Position numbers and translations under genes: made by a program. The notes under the pieces were generated by a model, which saw only the letters and a program-made list of their open reading frames with translations, was not told the origin of the DNA and made no database searches. From Chrysochromulina tobinii (taxonomy: Eukaryota > Haptophyta > Prymnesiales > Chrysochromulinaceae): DNA of 42,113 nt. Below are positions 8,093 through 17,547 of the stretch, piece by piece (the first letter of the stretch is position 1; every line of letters starts with the position of its first letter). The DNA is taken from the NCBI GenBank assembly GCA_001275005.1, contig JWZX01002736.1:1-42113 (forward strand), in the 5' to 3' direction.

Positions 8093-11000
8093 TCAGATCG
8101 AGCGCAGCCGATCAGCGCTCACCCCCTCCACGTACTTGCCGCCCTGCAAGGCCACGTCATACGTACCCTCCGCCTCGTTCCCGTCGTAAATTCGACCCTG
8201 GCGCCACTCGTCGCCGACAATCACTTCCACTGCCTGTCCCTCCCGGTAGCCGATGGCGACCGGTGCGACCGCGGGAGCCACGGCCAGTAGTTCACCGGTA
8301 TGAATACTGTACTGTGCACTGTCCCAGCCGGCAGTCCCCCTCCTGTTGTTGAGCTCAGGCTTCGCCACCTGCCCATGCAGCAGCACCTGCTCGCCAACGA
8401 GCCCTCCAGCACTCGGGTCGGGTGATGACGAAGACGGCGCCGTTCCTTGGACAGATTGTGTCCCTGGCTGTGGCTCATGTGTAGTGTCAAGCTGTTGCAG
8501 GTTGGCTGGCTTCAAGGACAGCAAGCTCCCATCCTGCAGCCGCACAGAGTACCGCCCGCGCTCGCTGTCCCAGCCAGCCGCAGTCCCCGTCCTGTCGTTG
8601 AGCTCTGGCTTCGCGACGAGCCCATGCACCAGCACCTGCTTGCCGACGAGCGGCGCGCGCTTCAATTCGAGCGCCCTATGCATGTCCATGACTTTGAGCG
8701 TGTCGGGGTGCCGATCGCCGAGCGTCCCACGGCTATGCTCGGTCAACAACGGCAGCGCGTCGCCAAGAAAACCCTTGGCCTTCAGCAGCATCCCCAGACT
8801 GTTGCTGTAGATGATCGTTTTAGGGTGCTGATCACCGAGCGTCGCACGGCTCGCCTCAAGCGCCTCGCGCAACAGCGGCTCCGCCTCGTCGAGCTTGCCT
8901 TCAGCATGCAGCAGCAGCCCCAGATTGTTCAGGGAGGTGAGCGTGTGAGGGTGCCGATCGCCGAGCGTCGCACGGCTCGCCTCAAGGTTTTCGCGCAACA
9001 GCGGCTCCGCCTCGTCGAGCTTGCCCTGGTCTGTCAGCAGCCCCCCCAGATAGCTCATGGAGATGAGCGTTTGAGCGTGCCGATCGCCGAGCGTCGCACG
9101 CCTCGCCTCGAGCGCCTCGCGCAACAGCGGCTCCGCCTCGTCGAGCTTGCCCTGGGCGTGCAGCAGCAACCCCAGATTGCCCATGGAGCCAAGCGTGTGA
9201 GGGTGCCGATCACCGAGCGTCGCACGCCTCGCCTCGAGCGCCTCGAGTCGCCCGCAGAGGAGCTCGTTCATGGCCTCGTTGTTCATGGCCTCGTTGGCCT
9301 CGATCTTTTTTTGGCGAATGGAGGTGAGCGTGTCAGGGTGCCGATCGCCGAGCGTCGCTCGCTGCGTCTCGATCGTCGCGATGGCGCCCAAAAGGCGCGT
9401 CGTCGCGATGGCGTCCAACAGCGAGTCCACGAGGGAGACCTCCTGCGCGTCCGCGAGGTCCACCATCTGTGGCTCCTGTGTAGTGTCAAGCTGTCGCAGG
9501 TTGGCTGGCTTCAAGGACAGCAAGCTCCCATCCAGCAGCCGCACAGAGTACCGCCCGCGCTCGCTGTCCCAGCCAGCCGCAGTCCCCGTCCTGTCGTTGA
9601 GCTCCGGCTTCGCGACGAGCCCATGCACCAGCACCTGCTTGCCGACGAGCGGCGCACGCTTCAATTCGAGCGCCCTTTGCACGTCCATGAGTCGGAGCGT
9701 GTCGGGGTGCCGATCGCCGAGCGTCCCACGGCAATGCTCGACTAACAGCGGCAGCGCCTCGTCGTGCTTGCCCTGGGCATGCAGCAGCGACCCCAGATGG
9801 CCGATGGAGCTGAGCGTGCTATGGTGCCGATCGCCGAGCGTGGCACGCTGCACCTCGAGCCCCTCGCGCAGCAGCGGCTCCGCCTCGTCGAGCTTGCCCT
9901 GTTCATACAGCAGCGTCCCAAGATTCATGATCGAGGCGAGTGTGTGAGGATGCCGATCGCCGAGCGTCGCACGGCTCGCCTCAAGGTCCTCGCGCAGCAG
10001 CGGCTCCGCCTCAAGGTCCTCGCGCAGCAGCGGCTCCGCCTCGTCAAGCCTGCCCTGGGCCTTCAGCAGCGATTCCAGATTGCGCATGGAGTTGAGCGTG
10101 TGCGGGTGCTGATAACCGAGCGTCGCACGCTTCGCCTCGAGCGCCTCGCGCAACAGCGGCTCCGCCTCGTCGAGCTTGCCCTGGTCCTTCAGCATCGCCC
10201 CCAGATTGTTGATGTAGATGAGCGTGTCAGGGTGCCGATCGCCGAGCGTCGCACGGCTCGCCTCAATTGCCTCACGCAACAGCGGCTCCGCCTCGTCGAA
10301 CTTGCCCTGGTCTGTCAGCAGCGTCCCCAGACTGCTCATGGAGTCAAGCGTGTCAGAGTGCCGATCGCCGAGCATCGCACGCCTGGCATCAAGCGCCGAG
10401 CGCATCAGCGGCTCCGCCTCGTCGAGCTTGCCCTGGTTATACAGCAGCGCCCCCAGATTGTTCATAGAGGCGAGCGTGTCAGAGTGCCGATCGCCGAGCC
10501 TCGCACGCTGCGCCTTGAGCCCCTCGCGCATCAGCGGCTCCGCCTCGTCGAGCTTGCCCTGGGCCTGCAGCAGCGTCCCCAGATTGTTGATGGAAGCGAG
10601 CGTGCCAGGGTGCCGATCGCCGAGCGTGGCACGCTGCACCTCGAGCCCCTCACGCAGCAGCGGCTCCGCCTCGTCAAGCTTGCTCTGGTTAAACAGCAGC
10701 AACCCCAGGCGATTCTGCAGCTTCGACGTCGCCCGCTCCTCGCGCGGCAGGCGCGCCAACGCCGCGCGGCCCTCCGACACGAGCCACTCGCGCAGCGCCT
10801 CCGAGAGCCGCGCATCTAGCTCTGTGTGACCGCCTTTCAGCGTGCGATCGATCGCCGCATGGACCATCGCCTGGTCCTCCCGCGTGAAGCACTCGGCCGA
10901 GCGCGAGTCAATGCGTGCCACGCTCGCCGCGATCGCGTCGAACTCATTCACCAGCGCCGCTTGAAAGTCAGTCGACTCCGCCGGCGGCAGCCGCACCCTC

Positions 11001-12641
11001 AGCGCCGACGGCGCGCCGCCCTTTTTTCCTTGCGCCGTCAGAGTGCACAGCACCTCCCAGAGCATCCACGCGCGCCGAAGTGGCACCGCGTCCCGCCATG
11101 GCGCGAAGACGAGGCATGTGTGCCCGATCGCGGCCGTCGTGAGCTGGAAGACGACGTCCCAGTTGCAAGGCCGTTGTGCTGTGCCCACGTCGCCGATCCA
11201 GTGCTGGTACTGCGAAAAGATGTCGAGCCACACGTAATGCCGATCGTGCTCCTCCTCGGGCAGCGACGCCACGTGCGCACACACGGTGTCCACGAGGTCG
11301 CGGAACAGGTACTTGCGCGCGTGCGAGACGAAGATGGTTGGTGCGGCGGCCAACGGCACGCCTGTCACGGGGTCGACCGCCCCCGATCGGACGAGGCACG
11401 CGGCCAGCGAGTCCCCTGCTGTCTCGGTGAGCGGCTTGCACACGCGCTCGCACACGTCCTCAGTCGTGGCATCGACGAGCAGCGCCTCGTGTGCCCGAGC
11501 GAATGCGCGCAGGCACGCGACCGACACGCCGAGAAACGGCCAGTTGGGCAGCGCACCGACGGCCGCAGCAGACACCACGCGCTCCGTTGGCGCGTCACCG
11601 TCGCCGAGCCGCTCGAGGCGGACGCGCCACCACGCGTCGGAAGATCCGAGCTCCTCGAGGTTGGATGACTTGAGCGAGACAGTCTTGTTGTGCGGCGCAT
11701 CGAGACGAACGAACACGCGCTCGTCCAGGGCAGGCCCTTCGACCTCACCGACGCTTACGTTGAGCTCGGGCTTGCTCGCGAGTCCATGAACCCGCACCCG
11801 ACTCCCAGCGAGCTTCTCGAGGAGCGTGACACCCTGTGTAGTCAGCAGAGGGGCGCAGTGAGAGACAGCGCAATGCATTCAGGCGTCACTGAAGGGGGGT
11901 TTGCTGTGCAATCCACCCGTCTGATATTCGCACCACAGATATGAGGCGGGGCCGCGCGCCCGCACGCATGGCCGTGGGCACAACTCGATCGGCGTCCACG
12001 CACCTGGCCGTTGAGCTCCGGCTCATCCTGCAGGCCAAACAGCGCCGCCGGGTCGCCTGCCAAGAGCGCCCTCCGAGCTGCCTTCGCATCCTCGCTCACG
12101 GGCTCGAGCGACCCGATCCGAGCCAGTCGGCCTTGCGCGCCGCCAGCCGCAGCGGCGCCAGGCGCACCGCCTTCATCCACATGTCGCGGCCCACCCTCCA
12201 CGAGTATGTGACGTCGGAAGCTGGCACCGTGATCTCCTCAACTGGTTGCTGGTCGCCGCCGGTCCTGGCTCGAACAACCCACTCACCCGGCCGGCCCTCG
12301 TGCAGAAGGTCGCCCTCCAGGCCGACACCGGCGACGGTGGCGACGACAGGATCGCCTGGCCGCAGCGGCTGGTGGCGCCGCCGCTCCACCACGACGTGGA
12401 CGAGCGAGATCACGCCGTCGGACGCGAGGACGTCGAAGCCATCCTCGGTCGCCTCAACGAGTGTCTCAGCGAGCGGCACGCCGGGCAGGTACTCTTCCAT
12501 GTCCTTTGCAGCCATGTAGGTGCGGCTCCAATCGTATGGCGGGGCGATTGCGAGGTGCCGCGTCGGGCAAGGACGGTCGGTGAGCACGCGCGCCGTCGCG
12601 ATAGCGTCAATCAGCGCGCGTTCCGCGAGGGAGTCCTCCAT
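8093..12641 (-). CDS. TIR-like / tetratricopeptide-repeat protein with repeated 'KPELN' modules
   Basis: The main exon, 8093-11833, encodes 1246 residues. In order it has a VRVHGLASKPELN module; a TIR-like domain (FVSHARKYLF at about 11332, YVWLDIFSQYQHW, RRAWMLWEVLC at about 11060); eight 42-residue kinesin-light-chain-type TPRs (consensus ATLGDRHPDTL..NNLG.LL..QGKLDEAEPLLREAL); a KPELN module; four more TPRs; two more KPELN modules; and a Tudor/SH3-like end (AVEVIVGDEWRQGRIYDG). An upstream exon, 12641 down to 12004, starting MEDSLAERALIDAIA, ends DEPELNGQ before a GTGCGT donor. Its intron, 11834-12003, ends GCTGACTACACAG. The upstream exon needs a one-base frame change between about 12096 and 12201, so that part is uncertain. 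Such TIR-like plus TPR proteins are plausible sensors or scaffolds; no partner is visible. Confidence 0.8.
8479..9739 (-). repeat. Pair of near-identical ~260-bp direct repeats inside the TPR gene
   Basis: The segments at about 8479-8741 and 9479-9739 are nearly identical. Each encodes the end of a TPR block, the linker RALELKRAPLVGKQVLVHG, the KPELN module and its KPANL tail. They lie 1 kb apart in the same orientation and differ at only a few positions. This indicates recent duplication or gene conversion of a TPR-block plus module unit. Confidence 0.85.
9978..10037 (-). repeat. 30-bp tandem duplication in the TPR coding region
   Basis: A 30-base unit is repeated twice in frame, giving the doubled peptide EAEPLLRED within one TPR helix pair. 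It adds ten residues to a repeat that is otherwise fixed at 42. Confidence 0.85.
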
Positions 12642-12750
12642 CTTGCGAGCGAGCTTCTTGCGAGCGAGTTGACAAGTGTGAAGCGCATCCGTATGTGAAG
12701 CGCCGGTCCGGTGTCTTGGGTGTCGACTTATAAACATTGGCTGTGAAGCT

Positions 12751-12936
12751 GAGAACCCGTTTTTTCTCACGAAAAGCCAGGACGTCGCACATCGTGCGAG
12801 CGAGGCAGTCCACAGCTTGGCTCGTGCTAGATTTTCGAAAATGAATTTCCCATACAATAGTAGACGCCGCTCCGTCATGCGCTACGTAGGATGTGCGACG
12901 ACCAGGCTTATTTCCGTGAGAAAAAAACGGGTTCAC
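12751..12936. repeat. Fold-back inverted repeat, arms about 50 bp
   Basis: The left arm (12751 to about 12800, beginning GAGAACCCGTTTTTTCTCACG) is the approximate reverse complement of the right arm (about 12885-12936, ending CCGTGAGAAAAAAACGGGTT). The match continues inward through GGACGTCGCACAT against ATGTGCGACGACC with small gaps. The loop is about 85 bases without coding potential. This looks like a miniature inverted-repeat element or a transcript hairpin. I do not see a clear target-site duplication. Confidence 0.75.
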
Positions 12937-13632
12937 ACGAGTCAAGACCATACCACAGCGATTATTTCCCGGTGTGTAACCGTTTGATCCGTGTGTCCCC
13001 GTGTGTCCCGTGCGTATGGTATGTCCCGACTTTCCCCGTGTTAGGTATTTGTGTGTGTCCCGGCTCCGATTGCCCGGGGGCCCCGGTGTTTGTGAATGAA
13101 CCGTCTTCACAACATTCACAGAAAAACTTGACATGACTTTTGGGCAGGGCATCGAAATATGACGATGTGCATGCAATCGTTGCGTCGTTGGGCCCGCAAC
13201 GGACAGAATTGCACTTAGGGGTGGTAACACCCTTAACTTTAAAAGGGCAGAGGGGGGGCGAGAGACGGTGATCCACTACATTCGATGCGCTCATCACGGC
13301 GCGTTTCGATCAATATGTGACTTTGAGACGAACCGTGATTGACGAAATCCAGTCGGAAGGTTCAGAAGGAATCGAGTCGAGACGAAATCCAGTCGATTCC
13401 CTCTTAGACTTCCACACCGACTCCAAATCTCCAATGGTGCTGATTAGCGGTCCTCTCCGCCCCTCTCTCCGTGGCCCTCACCCTTCGCCGCACCTATGTC
13501 AGTCAGAAGCCTGTGTAATTGGTACCCATGATAGCGTAGTACCGAGTGTCCGGGCACAGGGACTACTTAGGGACTACAGGTCCTGCCCGGGGTCGCATGC
13601 GGTGGGGCCCCGCCACGCGTTTGTCAACGGCT

Positions 13633-13652
13633 GACGAAACCAAGGTTTCGTC
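13633..13652. repeat. Perfect 9-bp hairpin GACGAAACC-AA-GGTTTCGTC
   Basis: A perfect 9-base palindrome with a two-base centre is framed by two direct copies of GTCAACGGC (about 13622 and 13650). No poly-T follows. It could be a protein-binding palindrome or a remnant of a small element. Confidence 0.6.
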
Positions 13653-14023
13653 AACGGCCAGACGGGGCGCGCGGCCGGGCAGGTTACGCCACGCGCCTAA
13701 CGGCAGCGGATAACCGCCCGCCGCCACCAGGAGGTGTTTCATGCTAATCAAGATAAAGATAAACGAACAACAACCCTGACATCATAACAGTATACCACCA
13801 ACAGGCGCACCACACAACACAAAATGTTCAAAGAGACGAGAGGAGACGAGCACGCGAGAGCACGGCCTGATACGTCTCAACCCTCTCCTTCCTTTCACCG
13901 TACGTTAGCGCCGTGAGCCTTAGAGCCAGCACGGAGCTACTCCCAAACCCACAGTCATTTGGTCATTTACTCGGAGTCTCGGACCGAACTCATCGACGAG
14001 ATTGACGTCGACCGCGTTCCGGC

Positions 14024-14111
14024 TAAAACAGGACCACACAGTACAGCGGCGCTCATGCGGGCGCGTCCCCGGGGGGGCGTGTGCGTGAATTAAAACAGGA
14101 CCACACAGTAC
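14024..14111 (+). promoter_or_regulatory. Direct repeat pair upstream of the helicase start
   Basis: A 21-base AT-rich segment containing ACAGGACCACACAGTAC occurs at 14024-14044 and again, perfectly, at 14091-14111. The copies are 67 bases apart and end about 110 bases before the helicase ATG. GACGTCGAC also occurs near 14005 and 14152. The placement suggests promoter elements or 5' leader repeats; the function is inferred. Confidence 0.5.
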
Positions 14112-14219
14112 GGCGGGCGGTGCACATGCAGAGCTGCGGAATTTGTTGCCGACGTCGACGTGAACCCGACTGGATTCCTGACTGACTGGCGACTTCTTGT
14201 TCTTCCTGGTGCCCCGGCC

Positions 14220-16328
14220 ATGTCGAAGCGGGCGCTTGCCCGAGGCCCCTCGGTAGAAGACGATGACTCCTCGGACGACGAGCCCGTGGCCAAGAAGAAG
14301 AAGCAGAACAAGCAGCTTGTCGCGCCACCTGAAAAGATAGGCTCCATGCGGCCCGCGGCGTGGACGCAGCAGAGACTCACGGCCACTCCCATCCGCAAGA
14401 ACGTGTGGGAGGGCGAGCTTCCTGAACCGGCCGTGGATGAGGAGGCCGTCGAGTTGCACCGTGAGCGGCTTGGGCTGCGCGTGCCTGCAGTTGGGCGTTT
14501 ACCGTGCAAATTCTGGTTGCAGGGCCGCTGTCACAGGGGCCAGGCGTGCTCATTTGCGCATGTGAGTGCGGGCGAGGCGGCGGCGAGTAACGCGGCAACG
14601 TGTCCACCGCCCATCGAGAGCCTCTCGGACCGCGGCCTGCCGCGCACTCTGGGGCGTTCGATGCTCCACCTCGGCTACCGCGAGCCGAGTCCGATCCAAG
14701 CGCAGGCGTGGCCGGCGGCTCTCAAGGGGCATGACCTACTGTGCCGCGCCCCAACCGGCAGCGGCAAGACGCTCGCGTACCTGCTGCCCGCGTGTGCGCA
14801 CGCGCTGGCAGCGGGCACGCCGCGGGGGGGCACGGGGCCGGCCGCCCTCGTGCTCGTGCCCACGCGCGAGCTGTGCATGCAAGTGCTCGGCTTATGTCGC
14901 AAGCTCCAACGGCCAAGCGGCGTCCGCGCCGAGGCGTTGTACGGAGGCGAGCCGCGCGAGGAGCAGGCCGAGGCGATGGAGGGCGCGTTCCACGTGCTGG
15001 TGGCCACAGCCGGCCGATGCACGGACATGCTGAGCAGCGGACACGTGTCGCTCGCCCGGGTGGGCTGCCTAGTCCTCGATGAGGCCGACCAACTGCTCAC
15101 GCTCGGCTTCTCTGTCCAGGTGAGCCAGGTGCTCAGCCAGATCCGACCGGACCGCCAGATGCTGCTCTTCTCGGCCACGCTCTCCGAGCGACTCGAGACC
15201 GTCGTGGGCAAATGGTTCACAAAGCCGCCGCTGCGCATCTATGCCGACGAGGCTGTGAATATGAATGTGAATGGCTCGACCGCCCCCACTGAGCCGGAGA
15301 GCCTGCTGCCCTCGGTGGCGGCCGACGAGGCGAGCGGCGAGGCGAGCGGCGAGGCAAGCGGCGAGGCGAGCGGCGGCGCGTCGCTGGACACCGAGGCCGC
15401 GGCGATGCTGAGCAATGTGCCTTCGAGCGTCGAACAGCGCTTCGTCTTATGCGGGCAGGTGTGAACATCACGCCAAGACGGATGGACTCCTGATTGCCTC
15501 TGATGACTGCTGAGTGTGTCCGAATGCCACGGATTGCAGGGCAGCCGCTCGAACGAGCTGTGTGGGTTACTCGCCGAGCTCGGCCATACCGTGAGCGCCG
15601 AGGGCTCGGGGTTCGAGGAGCTCGGTGCGGGCCCGTTTGCGAGCCAGCGAAGCGCCGTCATGGGCACCATCGATGGCGTCGGCCAACGCGGGGGGCTCAA
15701 GGGCCACCTCCTCAAGGGCCACTACACCTCCTCCGCCACGGCGGCCGCGGTGGGCGCCGCCCTGGGCGGTCCTCGGCGTAACGCGCCGCGCGTGATGGTC
15801 TTCGTCAATGAGATCGCGATGCTCCGGAAGCTTGCCATACGGCTTCGGAAGCGCGCTGTGAAGTGTGAAGTGCTCCACGGAGAGCTCTCTCAACGGGAGC
15901 GTGAGGAGGCACTCCAGCAGTTCAAGGCCGGTGCAAGGCCCGTGTTGCTCACGTCCGACCTTGCCGCGCGGGGTCTCGACATTGCACGCCTGCCGGCCAT
16001 TGTCAACTATGACGTGCCCCCCTCGACCGCCTCGTACTTGCATCGGGCAGGCCGCACTGGGCGCAAGGGCGCACCCGGGCTGGTAGTGACCTTCGTGCGG
16101 CGTGACGTGCCCAGCCGCCACTTTGCGACGCAATCGCGCGCCCTCTTCAAGCGGGCGGGCTTGCCAATCCCCGAGGCGCTCCGCTCGCTACTACGAAAGC
16201 CGGTCGATGCGGCGCAGCGCACCCCGCGAAAGCCGGTCGATGGCGATGCAGGGCTGGCGGGGGCGAGCCTACTCGACTTTGCCGCCATGGCCGCGGTACC
16301 ACGGGAGCCATGCGAGATCGGGGCGTAA
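14220..16328 (+). CDS. DEAD-box ATP-dependent RNA helicase with CCCH zinc finger
   Basis: The exons are 14220-15458 and 15540-16328, giving about 675 residues. An Arg/Lys/Asp-rich N-terminus leads to a C-x7-C-x5-C-x3-H zinc finger (Cys96, Cys104, Cys110, His114). The helicase core follows: Q motif GYREPSPIQAQAW, motif I APTGSGKT (about 177-184), PTREL, motif II DEAD (about 287-290), SAT (about 318), and after the intron LLTSDLAARGLDI (V) and HRAGRTGR (VI). It would unwind or remodel RNA-protein complexes; the CCCH finger suggests single-strand RNA binding, as in the DDX59/DDX41-type zinc-finger helicases, but no orthologue is claimed. Between the SAT motif and the intron is an EASG repeat linker, and exon 2 begins with a long insertion before motif IV. 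ATG 14220 is preferred over an upstream in-frame GTG. The 81-base intron joins in phase 0 (CAG|GTGTGA and TTGCAG|GGCAGC). Confidence 0.92.
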
Positions 16329-16791
16329 TACAGAGAGACCAGACCGTGCGCAGTATGCGCGGCTTCGGCATGCGCAGCTCTGAACTGTGGCTGCGCCCGT
16401 ATGCGTTGGGAGGTGGCGGTCATGGTGTTGTTGGGGTGGGTAAGGCAAACACCGCACGTGCACGGCACGTCGAAAGGTGACATGATCTCAGATCTGGAGA
16501 TCTGCCGCACCGCGGCGTCGCGGGCCGACCCGCGACCGACCGCGCCGCGACCACACCGACCGGCCGCAACTCACCGACACGCGCGCGCGCCGGGCTCGGG
16601 GTCTGAAGATGCACTGTCACTGCGACGGCGATCGAGACCGTTTTGAAAACGTTGAAGGTCGGAACCGCGTTAAGACTTGAAATTTCTTCAAAGCCGCGTC
16701 GCCAGTCGCGCTCCACGCCGCCAGATGCCTTGAGTTCCGCAGAGACGACGTACAGCTCGGGACCGTGGACCTCTCCAGATGCGAACAAAAA
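16329..16791. other. Intergenic, convergent 3' ends
   Basis: About 460 bases lie between the helicase stop and the 3' end of the next minus-strand gene. The segment 16500-16600 is dense in CGCGGC/CCGACC-like short repeats. A minus-strand open frame of about 120 codons crosses the region but has no homologous features and no targeting signal, so I leave it out. Confidence 0.55.
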
Positions 16792-17439
16792 TTAGGCAGG
16801 CAGCTTCAAGCCGCGCATCTGTTGAGCCTTGGCGCGGTCGGCTTCCGCACTCGCCTGGTCTCGAAGCTGCTCGTGAACATCTGCACGGAGCTCGAGCAGG
16901 TGCGAGAGAAGCGTGGCCCCCTGATGGCGAAGGGACCCGGCTTCATTGAGTGCACTCGTTAGTAATCCGAGTGCCTCCTTCGGATTGTTCGCGCGAAGTG
17001 CCCGCATCGCGTACATCCGCTTCACCCACGCCTTGGTGGCTGACTCTGGGACCGTGATCCCCTCCTCTTGCAGCAGTGCCACGCAAGTTGCAGGCTTGTG
17101 GACGTCATTAAAGACCTCTCCGCCTTCGGAGACGACATTTGGCCCCTTGCCACAATTGCCCAAGCAGCCACACGAATCGACCTTCGTGGCACTAAAAGCT
17201 TGCTGAAGCATGACCGTGTCTAGCATCGCATCGTTATTGATGAGCGCCTCATTGGCACACGCTGTTAGCACACGAAAGGTTTCGAGCGAATCTCGAGAGC
17301 CCGCCTTTTTGCACGCTGTGCTCGTGCAGACTCGCAGTGCGTCGAGGCCAGTCACGAGCAATATCACCAGAATCACTCGAAAAGGTTGCGTCGAGGCCCG
17401 TTCCGAGCCGACGGGCGGGCGCACCCCGACGGTCGTCAT
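16792..17439 (-). CDS. Thioredoxin-like [2Fe-2S] ferredoxin-domain protein with N-terminal hydrophobic segment
   Basis: This 215-residue protein has a hydrophobic segment at about 20-35 (FRVILVILLVTGL), which could be a signal peptide or anchor. A thioredoxin-like ferredoxin fold follows, with the cluster-ligand motifs VCTSTACKKAG (C-x4-C) and SCGCLGNCGKGPNVV (C-x3-C). The family binds a [2Fe-2S] cluster; examples are Aquifex/Clostridium-type ferredoxin and the NuoE/HoxE family, and eukaryotic members are often in plastids or mitochondria. The C-terminal 80 residues are helical and TPR-like (MRALRANNPKEALGLLTSAL). The hydrophobic N-terminus would suit entry to the endomembrane/plastid route. 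ATG 17439 is the first in-frame ATG. It lies 108 bases beyond the RBBP5 stop on the same strand. A second protein of this fold lies 2 kb away. Confidence 0.82.
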   Translation of the reverse strand: MTTVGVRPPVGSERASTQPFRVILVILLVTGLDALRVCTSTACKKAGSRDSLETFRVLTACANEALINNDAMLDTVMLQQAFSATKVDSCGCLGNCGKGPNVVSEGGEVFNDVHKPATCVALLQEEGITVPESATKAWVKRMYAMRALRANNPKEALGLLTSALNEAGSLRHQGATLLSHLLELRADVHEQLRDQASAEADRAKAQQMRGLKLPA

Positions 17440-17547
17440 CAACTCTCGATGAAAATGTAATTCGGTATGTGCTCGCCTTTTGAGAGCGATAGTCTTCGTG
17501 CGTCTGAGAAATACTTGTGTGTGTGTACCCCACCCACAAATGCAAAA

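Larger units (their letters stand above)
12642..14219. other. Long intergenic region between divergent genes
   Basis: About 1.6 kb separates the start of the minus-strand TPR gene from the plus-strand helicase gene. It holds a long inverted repeat (12751-12936), GTGTGTCCC-type short repeats (about 12990-13065), a repeated 15-mer GACGAAATCCAGTCG (13341 and 13381), a perfect 9-bp hairpin (13633-13652) and a direct repeat close to the helicase gene (14024-14111). Open frames here have no protein-like features. It probably combines two promoters with a decayed mobile or fold-back element. Confidence 0.6.

Noticed and set aside
8447-10819. Two long plus-strand frames with RLAQQRLRLVELAL-like repeats
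   Set aside because: They are the antisense translation of the kinesin-light-chain-type TPR array, which has clear family consensus on the minus strand.
12891-13634. Short plus-strand open frames in the long intergenic region
   Set aside because: No domain or targeting signal; one overlaps the inverted repeat and GTGTGTCCC-type repeats.
16420-16788. 122-codon minus-strand frame between helicase and ferredoxin genes
   Set aside because: It sits in a 3' region, has no recognisable motif, and its second half is Arg/Pro low complexity.
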